Shown here: positions 1 to 4,272 of the stretch, one piece after another | Position numbering within the stretch: the stretch's first letter is position 1 | How the letters are laid out: every line of letters starts with the position of its first letter | NCBI GenBank assembly: GCA_017964755.1 | Contig: JAGCRI010000033.1 | Span: 1-9,096 of the forward strand | From: Bacteroidales bacterium | Lineage (GTDB): Bacteria; Bacteroidota; Bacteroidia; Bacteroidales; WCHB1-69 | Reading direction: 5' to 3' | DNA: 9,096 bases | Notes under the pieces: model-generated | The model's input: only the letters and a program-made list of their open reading frames with translations | What the model was told of the DNA's origin: nothing | Database searches by the model: none | Made by a program: the position numbers and the translations under genes

Positions 1-108
1 CAGGCATTATATAGGGATATGTTTTGTATCTTTGCAGCACTGTTTTCCTACAAAAATACCCCGTGTGATTAGCCGAAAAAATTTTTTGAGAAAAATTCAA
101 AAAAGGGG
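1..108. other. AT-rich edge region without a supportable gene
   Basis: Two plus-strand frames run open from the left edge: one to a TAG at 70-72, the other to a TGA at 110-112. Either could be the end of a truncated upstream gene, but neither shows a recognisable motif. Bases 76-104 are very A/T-rich, with an A6T6-like run. They lie just upstream of the promoter at 109-137 and could act as a curved or UP-like element; this is inference. Confidence 0.4.
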
Positions 109-110
109 TT
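94..110 (+). repeat. Direct repeat, copy 1 (flanks the leader region)
   Basis: AATTC followed by six A, GGGG and TT. The same block with four A occurs at 354-368. Copy 1 ends inside the -35 box; copy 2 supplies the ribosome-binding region of the first gene. Apart from the A-run length the blocks are identical. Short A/G-rich matches can arise by chance. Confidence 0.5.
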
Positions 111-137
111 GACAAGATATAAATATTTGTGTATAAT
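109..137 (+). promoter_or_regulatory. Consensus sigma-70 type promoter for the left operon
   Basis: A perfect -35 box TTGACA (109-114) and a perfect -10 box TATAAT (132-137) are separated by 17 bases, the ideal spacing for the main housekeeping sigma factor. Transcription would start near G144. It reads rightward into the hairpin-rich leader and then the run of small genes from 376. Both boxes match consensus, so this is likely a strong promoter used by the host polymerase early in infection. I see no clear operator palindrome on it. Confidence 0.85.
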
Positions 138-143
138 AAAATT

Positions 144-375
144 GTCCCAAGGGAACAGGCAAGGAAAAGCCCTAAAAAACCCATCGTAGTTAGCCGTGCT
201 GGGCCACGCAATGAAGCGGAAGCTCGCAACCCGAAGAACGGGAAGGCGCAAGGTGCCGACATAAGACGAGGCGATGTAAAAGAGCGGCGACATTCCGATA
301 GCGGGAAGCACGAGGAAGCGTTATCGGTGAAGCAGCTAAAGACTTCCCACAATAATTCAAAAGGGGTTATGCAAC
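144..375 (+). ncRNA. Candidate structured leader RNA (long 5' UTR)
   Basis: About 230 transcribed bases separate the predicted start site from the first convincing start codon (376). The only long frame through it begins with a GTG overlapping the -10 box, so it could not be translated from its own start in this transcript, and it has no internal ATG until 369. Several hairpins can be read: CCCG/CGGG around an AAGAA loop (near 229-241), GGCGC/GTGCC around AAG (near 245-257), and a 9-bp stem of 295-303 with 319-327 (one G-U pair, 15-base loop). Linkers are purine-rich, and six GGAA motifs occur, some of them in loops. A short GGGAA near the 5' end can pair with TTCCC at 344-348 and might close the whole element. 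I do not recognise a known RNA family. It could be a cis-regulatory leader, a trans-acting RNA processed from the operon, or simply a long 5' UTR. Confidence 0.4.
354..368 (+). repeat. Direct repeat, copy 2, including the RBS of the first gene
   Basis: AATTC, four A, GGGG, TT. It matches 94-110 except for two fewer A residues. Its AAAAGGGG is the ribosome-binding sequence for the ATG at 376. The two copies bracket the promoter and leader. Confidence 0.5.
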
Positions 376-798
376 ATGAAGCGCGAAGAAAGATTTGAAC
401 TGGTGTATATCAACGCCAAAGGAGAGAGAAAAGTCTGCTACCCCCGTTCCAAGGAAAAGCGGGACGAAAACCTGCGGATTTGCAAGGAGAACAACATCAA
501 GGTTGTTTCCTGCAAGAAACTGTACCCATTCAACACCAACCGCAATCAGCATAACTTCATGCTGATTTACAACATCTGCCGAAACACAATGTCCGACATG
601 CAGCTCGGCGACATCCCGTGGGACAGCGAGGAATACGAAAGGCTCTACGCCCGTTCTGAAAAGGCTGGTGAGTTCTTCTGCAAGGAGCTGCCTATCGCAT
701 GGGTGCCGTGGGAGGAATACTGTGAAATGCGTGAAATGGCCGTTGCTGCGGAGTGCCACCGCGACGCAGCCTGCGCACGCGCAAGGGCTATCCGATAA
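376..798 (+). CDS. Conserved-type phage protein of unknown function, 140 aa
   Basis: First gene of the left operon. ATG at 376 follows AAAAGGGG by about nine bases. I do not recognise a named family. The protein is soluble, with a basic N-terminal third ('KGERKVCYPRSKEKRDENLRI'-like, residues 15-35), scattered cysteines and a middle segment containing 'NICRNTMSDMQLGDIPW' (about 66-82). The C-terminal half is rich in aromatic and acidic residues ('FFCKELPIAWVPWEEY', about 100-115) and ends in an Ala/Arg-rich helical tail. The cysteines are not in CxxC pairs, so this is probably not a zinc ribbon. Its position after a strong promoter and long leader suggests early expression. The gene is followed after 14 bases by the next gene's strong RBS. 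Coding is well supported by length, RBS and context; function is unknown. Confidence 0.85.
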   Translation: MKREERFELVYINAKGERKVCYPRSKEKRDENLRICKENNIKVVSCKKLYPFNTNRNQHNFMLIYNICRNTMSDMQLGDIPWDSEEYERLYARSEKAGEFFCKELPIAWVPWEEYCEMREMAVAAECHRDAACARARAIR

Positions 799-812
799 AG
801 GAGGAATGAATC

Positions 813-1025
813 ATGTACACATATCGCTATCTGTGCACACACCGGCCGCCCGGCATCGGTGCAATACCGAATGGCGCAGTCAACGTAGAATTCTTTGACG
901 CCTACATCGGAGATGCTGGCGGCCACGGAAGGTACGTTTTCGGCGCGGCGGAATATGACCGCGAACTCACCCTAAAGGAAATGTGCGACTACGAGCTGGA
1001 ATATGATTCGGAAGGGGAAGTGTAA
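813..1025 (+). CDS. Small phage protein, possibly DarA_C-like, 70 aa
   Basis: Start ATG follows a near-perfect AAAGGAGG (797-804) at good spacing, and the stop overlaps the next start (TAATG). The protein has the pattern 'YTYRYLCTHRPPGIGAIPNGAV' at the start, an acidic/glycine middle, then 'EYDRELTLKEMCDYELE' (about 46-62). From memory this layout (Y-x-Y-R, R-P-P, P-x-G-A-V, then Y-D-R-x-L-T-x-x-E ... Y-E-L) resembles the C-terminal domain of the phage P1 DarA 'defence against restriction' protein, which also occurs as stand-alone small phage proteins. This is recalled pattern similarity only. If right, the protein might help phage DNA evade restriction, fitting the Lar-like gene at 2627. Otherwise it is a hypothetical early protein. 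Confidence 0.8.
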   Translation: MYTYRYLCTHRPPGIGAIPNGAVNVEFFDAYIGDAGGHGRYVFGAAEYDRELTLKEMCDYELEYDSEGEV

Positions 1026-1351
1026 TGGATAAACAGGAAAAGGTAATCGAGGGGCTTGAACACTGTTTGCAATATAACATGACGGGAAAAGAGTGTATCA
1101 GATGTCCGTATAGTGATGAGTGCGGAACAGATGGCGAACCGATGATGCGTGATGCCCTCGCGCTGCTGAAAGAACAGCGCGACAAAATCAAGGCGCTTCG
1201 GCAGCTTGTCGATTGGGCCGAAGAATGCGGCTTTGGGCTTGATAATATTCCGTGGTACGAATACGTCACCGAAGAGGAATTGGATAGTGTAGATGGATAT
1301 GTTGAACAGATGATTTACATTGCAAGAAAGGCGGTGAGCGGCAATGCCTGA
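1025..1351 (+). CDS. Cys-rich small phage protein with a CxxCPY motif, 108 aa
   Basis: The ATG overlaps the previous gene's TAA (TAATG), indicating translational coupling; the upstream GGAAGGGGAAG acts as RBS. The N-terminal domain 'KVIEGLEHC ... ECIRCPYSDECG' places cysteines at 14, 24, 27 and 33, a likely metal-binding cluster common in small clostridial phage proteins. It is followed by 'MMRDALALLKEQRDKIKALRQL' (about 40-62), an amphipathic or coiled-coil helix. The C-terminal part is acidic ('YEYVTEEELDSVDGYVEQM'). Related proteins I know carry this N-terminal cluster and helix joined to a C-terminal zinc ribbon ending in KVKWE. Here that ribbon is absent and occurs instead in the next gene. 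Function unknown; nucleic-acid or protein binding is a guess. Confidence 0.8.
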   Translation: MDKQEKVIEGLEHCLQYNMTGKECIRCPYSDECGTDGEPMMRDALALLKEQRDKIKALRQLVDWAEECGFGLDNIPWYEYVTEEELDSVDGYVEQMIYIARKAVSGNA

Positions 1352-1538
1352 CAGAGAGATTGTTAGCAAGGGGATGGAGTGCATACGCGATTGGGCACAG
1401 TTGAAAGCAAAGCAAGTGATACTTCAAAGGCTTGGAAGCGATGTTCTGGTAGGCTATGAGTGTTGGAACTGCGGGAAGCATATAAATCAGAACGACAAGT
1501 ATTGCAAGCATTGTAGAAGGAAGGTGAAGTGGGAATGA
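1344..1538 (+). CDS. Zinc-ribbon mini-protein ending in KVKWE, 64 aa
   Basis: It starts eight bases inside the previous gene; GGCGGTGAGCGG just upstream provides a weak RBS. The N-terminal half is a short helix-rich stretch. The C-terminal half is a Cys4 ribbon: C40-x2-C43 and C54-x2-C57, followed by the basic/aromatic tail 'RRKVKWE'. Such ribbons usually bind one zinc ion and recognise nucleic acid or protein. The final codons form part of a repeated junction (1516-1538) shared, with two mismatches, with two later gene boundaries. The stop TGA overlaps the next ATG (ATGA). Confidence 0.8.
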   Translation: MPDREIVSKGMECIRDWAQLKAKQVILQRLGSDVLVGYECWNCGKHINQNDKYCKHCRRKVKWE

Positions 1539-1831
1539 GCATACAAGTTAATGATTTTCAATGGGAACCGGGAAAGAACGACGCTGAATATATAAAGTTG
1601 CTTGAATCATCAAGGGACGAGTGGCAAAAGATAGCACAAAAAGCTATTGCAAAGCTGAAAGCATTGTCAAAAGCGCAGGAGCCGGTGGAACCTGTAGTGG
1701 ATATAGACACATGGAAGTGTGGGAACTGCGGACACACGTTGGAGCATCAGGAGTTGCTTGGCGACAACGTTCTGTTTCACGAGCAGTATAACTATTGCCC
1801 GGAGTGCGGAAGGGCGGTGAAGTGGGAATGA
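1535..1831 (+). CDS. Helical plus zinc-ribbon phage protein ending in VKWE, 98 aa
   Basis: ATG at 1535 overlaps the previous TGA and sits behind GAAGGAAGGTGA. A GTG two codons earlier (1529) is possible but has poorer spacing. Residues 15-46 are predicted helical with many Lys/Glu ('YIKLLESSRDEWQKIAQKAI'). A linker 'KAQEPVEPV' follows (47-55), then a Cys4 ribbon with C62-x2-C65 and C88-x2-C91 and the tail 'GRAVKWE'. The linker is encoded by a 15-bp string (1670-1684) repeated exactly in the 2015 gene. The gene lies between two copies of a junction repeat (1516-1538 and 1809-1831, 21 of 23 identical). It may be a small DNA- or protein-binding factor; the exact role is unknown. Confidence 0.85.
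   Translation: MSIQVNDFQWEPGKNDAEYIKLLESSRDEWQKIAQKAIAKLKALSKAQEPVEPVVDIDTWKCGNCGHTLEHQELLGDNVLFHEQYNYCPECGRAVKWE
1807..1831 (+). repeat. 25-bp junction direct repeat, copy J2
   Basis: It begins CGGAAGGGCGG and ends GTGGGAATGA, and is identical to 1994-2018. It carries the codons for 'GRAVKWE', the stop, and the RBS and ATG of the next gene. A related copy (J1) is at 1516-1538 with two mismatches over 23 bp. Confidence 0.9.
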
Positions 1832-2007
1832 TAGTCGAGTTGACAAACCATAATATTGAGATGTCTGCACAATACGAAGTTGAACGAATAGACGAAAGTC
1901 GGTACGGAGGTATGCTATATTTCCGGTTTTACTACGGGAAGAACAAATGGTCAAGAGAATACAAAGAACCGACATACACATACAGAATTATTACGGAAGG
2001 GCGGTGA
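1828..2007 (+). CDS. Small phage protein of unknown function, 59 aa (cassette-like gene)
   Basis: The ATG overlaps the stop of the preceding gene (ATGA), and GGAAGGGCGGTGA upstream serves as RBS. The product begins 'MIVELTNHNIEMSAQYEVER' and is rich in aromatic and basic residues ('YFRFYYGKNKWSREYKEP', about 31-48), suggesting a small beta-rich protein. It has no cysteines, unlike its neighbours. The gene is bounded by identical 25-bp direct repeats (1807-1831 and 1994-2018). The second copy is read in a different frame here, so the protein ends 'ITEGR' rather than 'VKWE'. Removing one repeat plus the gene would join the flanking genes through an ATGA overlap, which suggests insertion as a unit. 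Confidence 0.75.
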   Translation: MIVELTNHNIEMSAQYEVERIDESRYGGMLYFRFYYGKNKWSREYKEPTYTYRIITEGR

Positions 2008-2018
2008 AGTGGGAATGA
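1994..2018 (+). repeat. 25-bp junction direct repeat, copy J3
   Basis: Identical to 1807-1831 and 187 bases downstream. It provides the RBS and ATG for the 2015 gene. The part that encodes VKWE elsewhere is out of frame, with the preceding gene stopping inside it at 2005-2007. Confidence 0.9.
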
Positions 2019-2401
2019 CTGAACATGCAACGGCAAAAACCATGATTGAAGTATTGGAATATTCATATAGGTATTCCAACGTAGAAGAAGGGAATACGCT
2101 TATACCGCAAGCATTGGTGTTAGATTTACTCGCGTATCTGAAAGCGCAGGAGCCGAGGGTTGTGGCAATTTCCGAACTCACATCTGGCGAACCGATGCTT
2201 GTATGGCTGGAAGATATAGACAATGAAGAAACCGTTGCTGGAATGATATTTGAGTACGTGCCGGGAAGGTTCGGATTCAAGCTGACCGATATTGGCAGCA
2301 TGGATAGGATATATCCGCGCATAGAGGATTATTTGACACGCTGGCGCTGCTGGACATCCCGCCCCGACGAGAAAAGGAGGGCTGAAACACCGTGGGAATA
2401 A
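2015..2401 (+). CDS. Phage protein of unknown function with KAQEP linker, 128 aa
   Basis: ATG at 2015 is preceded by GGGCGGTGA seven bases upstream; a GTG at 2009 is the alternative. The N-terminal 45 residues are helical and end in 'LLAYLKAQEP' (39-48), the same linker as in the 1535 gene and shared at nucleotide level (2141-2155). A beta-rich domain follows ('VVAISELTSGEPMLVWLED', then 'YVPGRFGFKL') and ends 'RWRCWTSRPDEKRRAETPWE' (109-128). This combination of short helical head, KAQEP linker and 'CWTSRP' end recurs in clostridial phage mini-proteins, as I recall, but no function is known to me. The last codons overlap the next gene's GTG start. Confidence 0.85.
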   Translation: MTEHATAKTMIEVLEYSYRYSNVEEGNTLIPQALVLDLLAYLKAQEPRVVAISELTSGEPMLVWLEDIDNEETVAGMIFEYVPGRFGFKLTDIGSMDRIYPRIEDYLTRWRCWTSRPDEKRRAETPWE

Positions 2402-2613
2402 CAGCAACGTGCTATAGGTGTGGAAGACTTATAGATAATGATGAAGAACCTTTGTATGCATTACAGGCGATTTCATGGCGTTCTCAATCAAATGGTGTTG
2501 GAGTTGGAACGCCAACTGGTGATGCATGGTTATGTCAACGATGTGCCGATGGAGTTGAAGATTATTTGGATGAGTATTGGAGAAAAAGGATAAAGGGGTT
2601 TGAAGCAAAATGA
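2392..2613 (+). CDS. Cys4 zinc-binding mini-protein, 73 aa
   Basis: The GTG start at 2392 is supported by AAAAGGAGGG (about 2372-2381) at about ten bases; no ATG is available nearby. The protein starts 'MGITATCYRCGRLIDNDEEP', giving C7-x2-C10. The second pair is C48-x2-C51 ('WLCQRCADGVEDYLDEYW'). The roughly 37 residues between pairs include a Gly/Ser-rich loop (about 31-43). It is a plausible zinc-ribbon or LIM-like fold ending in an acidic then basic helix. It is more A/T-rich than some neighbours, suggesting a separate origin. Function unknown. Confidence 0.8.
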   Translation: MGITATCYRCGRLIDNDEEPLYALQAISWRSQSNGVGVGTPTGDAWLCQRCADGVEDYLDEYWRKRIKGFEAK

Positions 2614-2626
2614 AGGAGGCGACACC

Positions 2627-2830
2627 GTGGAACTGAAACCATGTCCTTTTTGCAACGGAGAAGCATTTTTACGAAAGCTGTATACAAATTATATCATTGA
2701 TGCAAAGCATGATGAAAACTGCCCAATGGCATGTCGCCCATTACCACATGACACGCATTGGGTAGTACGCGAAGCGGCTTGCGCCGCTTGGAACAGGAGG
2801 GCGAACGATGGATGTACAGATGTTACTTGA
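2627..2830 (+). CDS. Lar-type restriction alleviation-like protein, 67 aa
   Basis: The GTG at 2627 follows GAAGGAGG (2612-2619) at seven bases, so I prefer it to an upstream TTG. The opening 'ELKPCPFCNGEA' and the ending 'AACAAWNRRA' (residues about 50-59) are the hallmarks of the Lar restriction-alleviation family (Rac prophage Lar of E. coli and many small phage proteins). The family usually has two CxxC pairs; here C6/C9 are present, but the second set is C32 and C36 (C-x3-C), with C52 nearby. The classical role of Lar is to modulate host type I restriction-modification so that unmodified phage DNA survives. Most phage members are named only by similarity, so anti-restriction activity here is inference. 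The last eight residues lie in a region overlapping the next gene and a 19-bp repeat, so the C-terminus may have changed by recombination. Confidence 0.8.
   Translation: MELKPCPFCNGEAFLRKLYTNYIIDAKHDENCPMACRPLPHDTHWVVREAACAAWNRRANDGCTDVT
2796..2814 (+). repeat. 19-bp junction direct repeat, copy A
   Basis: GGAGGGCGAACGATGGATG, identical to 2935-2953. It contains RBS, spacer and ATG (2808) of the small gene that follows, and encodes 'RANDG' in the Lar-like frame. Confidence 0.9.
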
Positions 2831-2954
2831 TTATATTGGCAGTCTTGACAGTGAGACAGACGAGCAGATAATCGAAAGGTTTGAACAAGCAAAAGCCGAT
2901 AGTGCTGATTCATGGATACTTGACGGCGATTGTTGGAGGGCGAACGATGGATGA
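2808..2954 (+). CDS. Acidic small phage protein, 48 aa (cassette-like gene)
   Basis: This short gene lies between the Lar-like gene, which it overlaps by 23 bases, and the 2947 gene, which it overlaps by eight. ATG at 2808 is preceded by ACAGGAGGGCG, a strong RBS. The product begins 'MDVQMLLDYIGSLDSETDEQ' and ends 'WILDGDCWRANDG'. It is acidic and probably helical, with one cysteine and no recognisable domain. Identical 19-bp repeats mark its start and end (2796-2814, 2935-2953), and its last residues 'RANDG' copy a string in the Lar-like protein. Removing the 139-bp unit would end the Lar-like protein at 'RRANDG' with its stop overlapping the next ATG. That supports insertion of this gene as a cassette. 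Coding is inferred from RBS, overlap and frame; function unknown. Confidence 0.7.
   Translation: MDVQMLLDYIGSLDSETDEQIIERFEQAKADSADSWILDGDCWRANDG
2935..2953 (+). repeat. 19-bp junction direct repeat, copy B
   Basis: Identical to 2796-2814, 139 bases downstream. It holds the RBS and ATG (2947) of the next gene and the final RANDG codons of the 48-aa gene. Confidence 0.9.
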
Positions 2955-3249
2955 CTCTTTAATTTCAAGGGCGGTGGCGATAGCCGAAGTAGAAGAATAT
3001 CTACAAGGACTTGATTCGTGCATTAGCGAACCTGACATTAAATTGGATGGATATAAAAATGGATTACAGGTTGCTATAAACGAGTTGAAGGGCTTACCAG
3101 CCGTGGACGCTGTGCCGGTGGTCAGATGCAAGGATTGCAAACATTGGCATGAAGATATTGATGCTACTACTAAGTGGTTGATGTGCCACGAGATTGTGAC
3201 AGACCGTAATTGGTTCTGCGCGGACGGCGAACGGAGGGATGAAGAATGA
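2947..3249 (+). CDS. Phage Cys4 protein with VDAVPVVRCKDCK motif, 100 aa
   Basis: ATG at 2947 has GGAGGG seven bases upstream, so the in-frame TTG at 2881 is not needed. The N-terminal half is helical ('AIAEVEEYLQGLDS', about 11-24). It leads to 'LPAVDAVPVVRCKDCKHW' (50-67), a phrase very common in small clostridial phage proteins. Cysteines 61, 64, 80 and 91 form a probable zinc-binding module, and the protein ends in a charged 'DGERRDEE'. The role is unknown; a DNA- or protein-binding accessory factor is the usual guess. The stop overlaps the next ATG (ATGA). Confidence 0.85.
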   Translation: MDDSLISRAVAIAEVEEYLQGLDSCISEPDIKLDGYKNGLQVAINELKGLPAVDAVPVVRCKDCKHWHEDIDATTKWLMCHEIVTDRNWFCADGERRDEE

Positions 3250-3770
3250 AAACTACAATAAAAATTACGTTAACGGCGGTTGGAATCGCAATGTATGTTG
3301 TTTTGAGCATGAGCGCAAAGATTCCCGTTATTGCACACATCAGCCTTGATTTGGGGTATATCGTGCTTGCGGTATATTGCTATCACATGGGCGCGGTTTC
3401 TGGAATGATTGTAGGCGGCGCTGGCTGTGTGTTGGTTTCGATGTTGACCACGGGATGGTTCCCGCCCGGATGGTTCGTTGGGAATCTGCTGGTCGGTCTG
3501 ATGTGTGGATTGCTATATCATAGGCGCGGTGGCGTTGTGGAAACGATAGTAAATGTCAGCATTACCGTTGCGGCTGTAACAATAGGAATTTTTGGGATGA
3601 AAACGATTATTGAATGTGCTATGTATGGAATACCTTATGCTGTTAAATTACCGAAGAATGGCGTTGCTTGCGTCATGGATACAGCGGTGATGAGCGCAGG
3701 CTTATTGTTTGCGCAGCACGGGCCTATTGTGAAGCTGTGGGCGCGGTACAGGATGGGGGCGAGAACGTGA
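3246..3770 (+). CDS. Membrane protein resembling an ECF transporter S component, 174 aa
   Basis: Translationally coupled to the previous gene by an ATGA overlap, with ACGGAGGGATGAAGA upstream as RBS. The protein is almost entirely hydrophobic, with about six membrane segments (near 5-21, 34-46, 49-68, 75-91, 98-117 and 140-156). 'MSAKIPVIAHISLDLGYIV' followed by 'GAVSGMIVGGAGCVLVSML' and 'PPGWFVGNLLVGLMCGL' matches the S-component layout as I recall it: a short loop with Pro/Ile, a 'DLG' before helix 2, then Gly-rich helices and a WF-P-P segment. S components bind vitamins or related small molecules and pair with the host's EcfA/A'/T energising module. No A or T subunit is present here, so the protein would have to use a host module. 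The substrate cannot be told from sequence. Size (about 170-190 aa is usual) and topology fit. It is unusual cargo for a run of tiny soluble phage genes. Confidence 0.75.
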   Translation: MKTTIKITLTAVGIAMYVVLSMSAKIPVIAHISLDLGYIVLAVYCYHMGAVSGMIVGGAGCVLVSMLTTGWFPPGWFVGNLLVGLMCGLLYHRRGGVVETIVNVSITVAAVTIGIFGMKTIIECAMYGIPYAVKLPKNGVACVMDTAVMSAGLLFAQHGPIVKLWARYRMGART

Positions 3771-4018
3771 AGTTAGTTAATGCCGATGATATGTTCGAGT
3801 ATATGAAATCCGAAGATGGCGCAATTCAACTTGGACATTCATCCGTTAGGTTTCTTGATGTAAAGCGTGTTATTGAATCTGTACCTACTGTCGAAGCCAT
3901 CCCGGTGGAGTGGCTGCGCCACATTGCAGACGATGACCTTATCACGCCGCCCTATCGTTTCTACGCGCAAGCATTTATAAACATGTGGGCACAAGAGAAG
4001 GAGGCAGTAAAATGGTGA
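3767..4018 (+). CDS. Small phage protein with PTVEAIPVEW motif, 83 aa
   Basis: The GTG at 3767 overlaps the preceding TGA (GTGA), and GGGGGCGAGAAC upstream is a partial RBS. The in-frame extension back to 3668 would overlap the transporter gene and looks like shadow sequence. The N-terminus 'MKLVNADDMFEYMKSEDG' and middle 'VIESVPTVEAIPVEWL' (36-51) echo the 'AVDAVPVV' phrase in the 2947 gene, but the Cys module is replaced by a helical, aromatic C-terminus ('YRFYAQAFINMWAQEKEAVKW'). It looks like a domain-swapped relative of that family. Function unknown. The gene overlaps the next start by seven bases. Confidence 0.75.
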   Translation: MKLVNADDMFEYMKSEDGAIQLGHSSVRFLDVKRVIESVPTVEAIPVEWLRHIADDDLITPPYRFYAQAFINMWAQEKEAVKW

Positions 4019-4212
4019 AGAAATTCGGAGACTGGAAAAACCAGCCTGCCACGCAAAAGCAGCTTGAATACATAGCAGACATGCAGGAATTCTCTGCCTT
4101 CCCACTGCCGAAGTTTACCGGCACAACCAAAGGGGAAGCCGCAGCATATATCGACAAGCACGCGAAAGAAGCCCACAGGAGCGATTGGGCAATTGTCAAC
4201 GGCTATGAGTAA
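4012..4212 (+). CDS. DUF3072-like small phage protein, 66 aa
   Basis: ATG at 4012 lies seven bases after AAGGAGG (3998-4004), a clear RBS. The core 'PATQKQLEYIADMQEFSAF' (12-30) and the following 'TKGEAAAYIDKHAKEAHRSD' (43-62) match the helix-turn-helix pattern of the short DUF3072-type domain (A-T-x-K-Q-L-x-Y-I ... T-K-x-E-A-x-x-x-I-D), found in phage proteins and at the ends of larger DNA-processing proteins. The biochemical role of the domain is not established to my knowledge. This is the last gene of the tightly packed run. Confidence 0.8.
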   Translation: MVKKFGDWKNQPATQKQLEYIADMQEFSAFPLPKFTGTTKGEAAAYIDKHAKEAHRSDWAIVNGYE

Positions 4213-4216
4213 TTGC

Positions 4217-4245
4217 TTGCAGATATTTTGGTTTTATGGTAGGAT
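4217..4245 (+). promoter_or_regulatory. Weak promoter candidate before the tandem-HTH gene
   Basis: The gap 4213-4272 is the only sizeable space in the left operon. TTGCAG (4217-4222) and TAGGAT (4240-4245) are 17 bases apart; TTGCTT/TATGGT is a second, poorer pair. Matches to consensus are only 3/6 and 4/6, so this is tentative. Confidence 0.25.
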
Positions 4246-4272
4246 GTGATAAAAACGGACAAGGTGAACGAT

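Noticed and set aside
6..11. Minus-strand TATAAT near the left edge
   Set aside because: No acceptable -35 box lies 16-18 bases upstream, and A/T-rich sequence gives such hexamers by chance.
144..375. tRNA or tmRNA gene in the leader
   Set aside because: No cloverleaf, no GGTTCGAATC-type T-loop sequence and no CCA end could be found.
129..398. 89-aa basic plus-strand frame over the leader
   Set aside because: Its GTG overlaps the -10 box and cannot be in the transcript, and there is no internal start with an RBS. Hairpin structure explains the region better.
3668..3766. N-terminal extension of the 83-aa gene
   Set aside because: It would overlap the transporter gene in another frame; the GTG at 3767 gives a normal GTGA junction.
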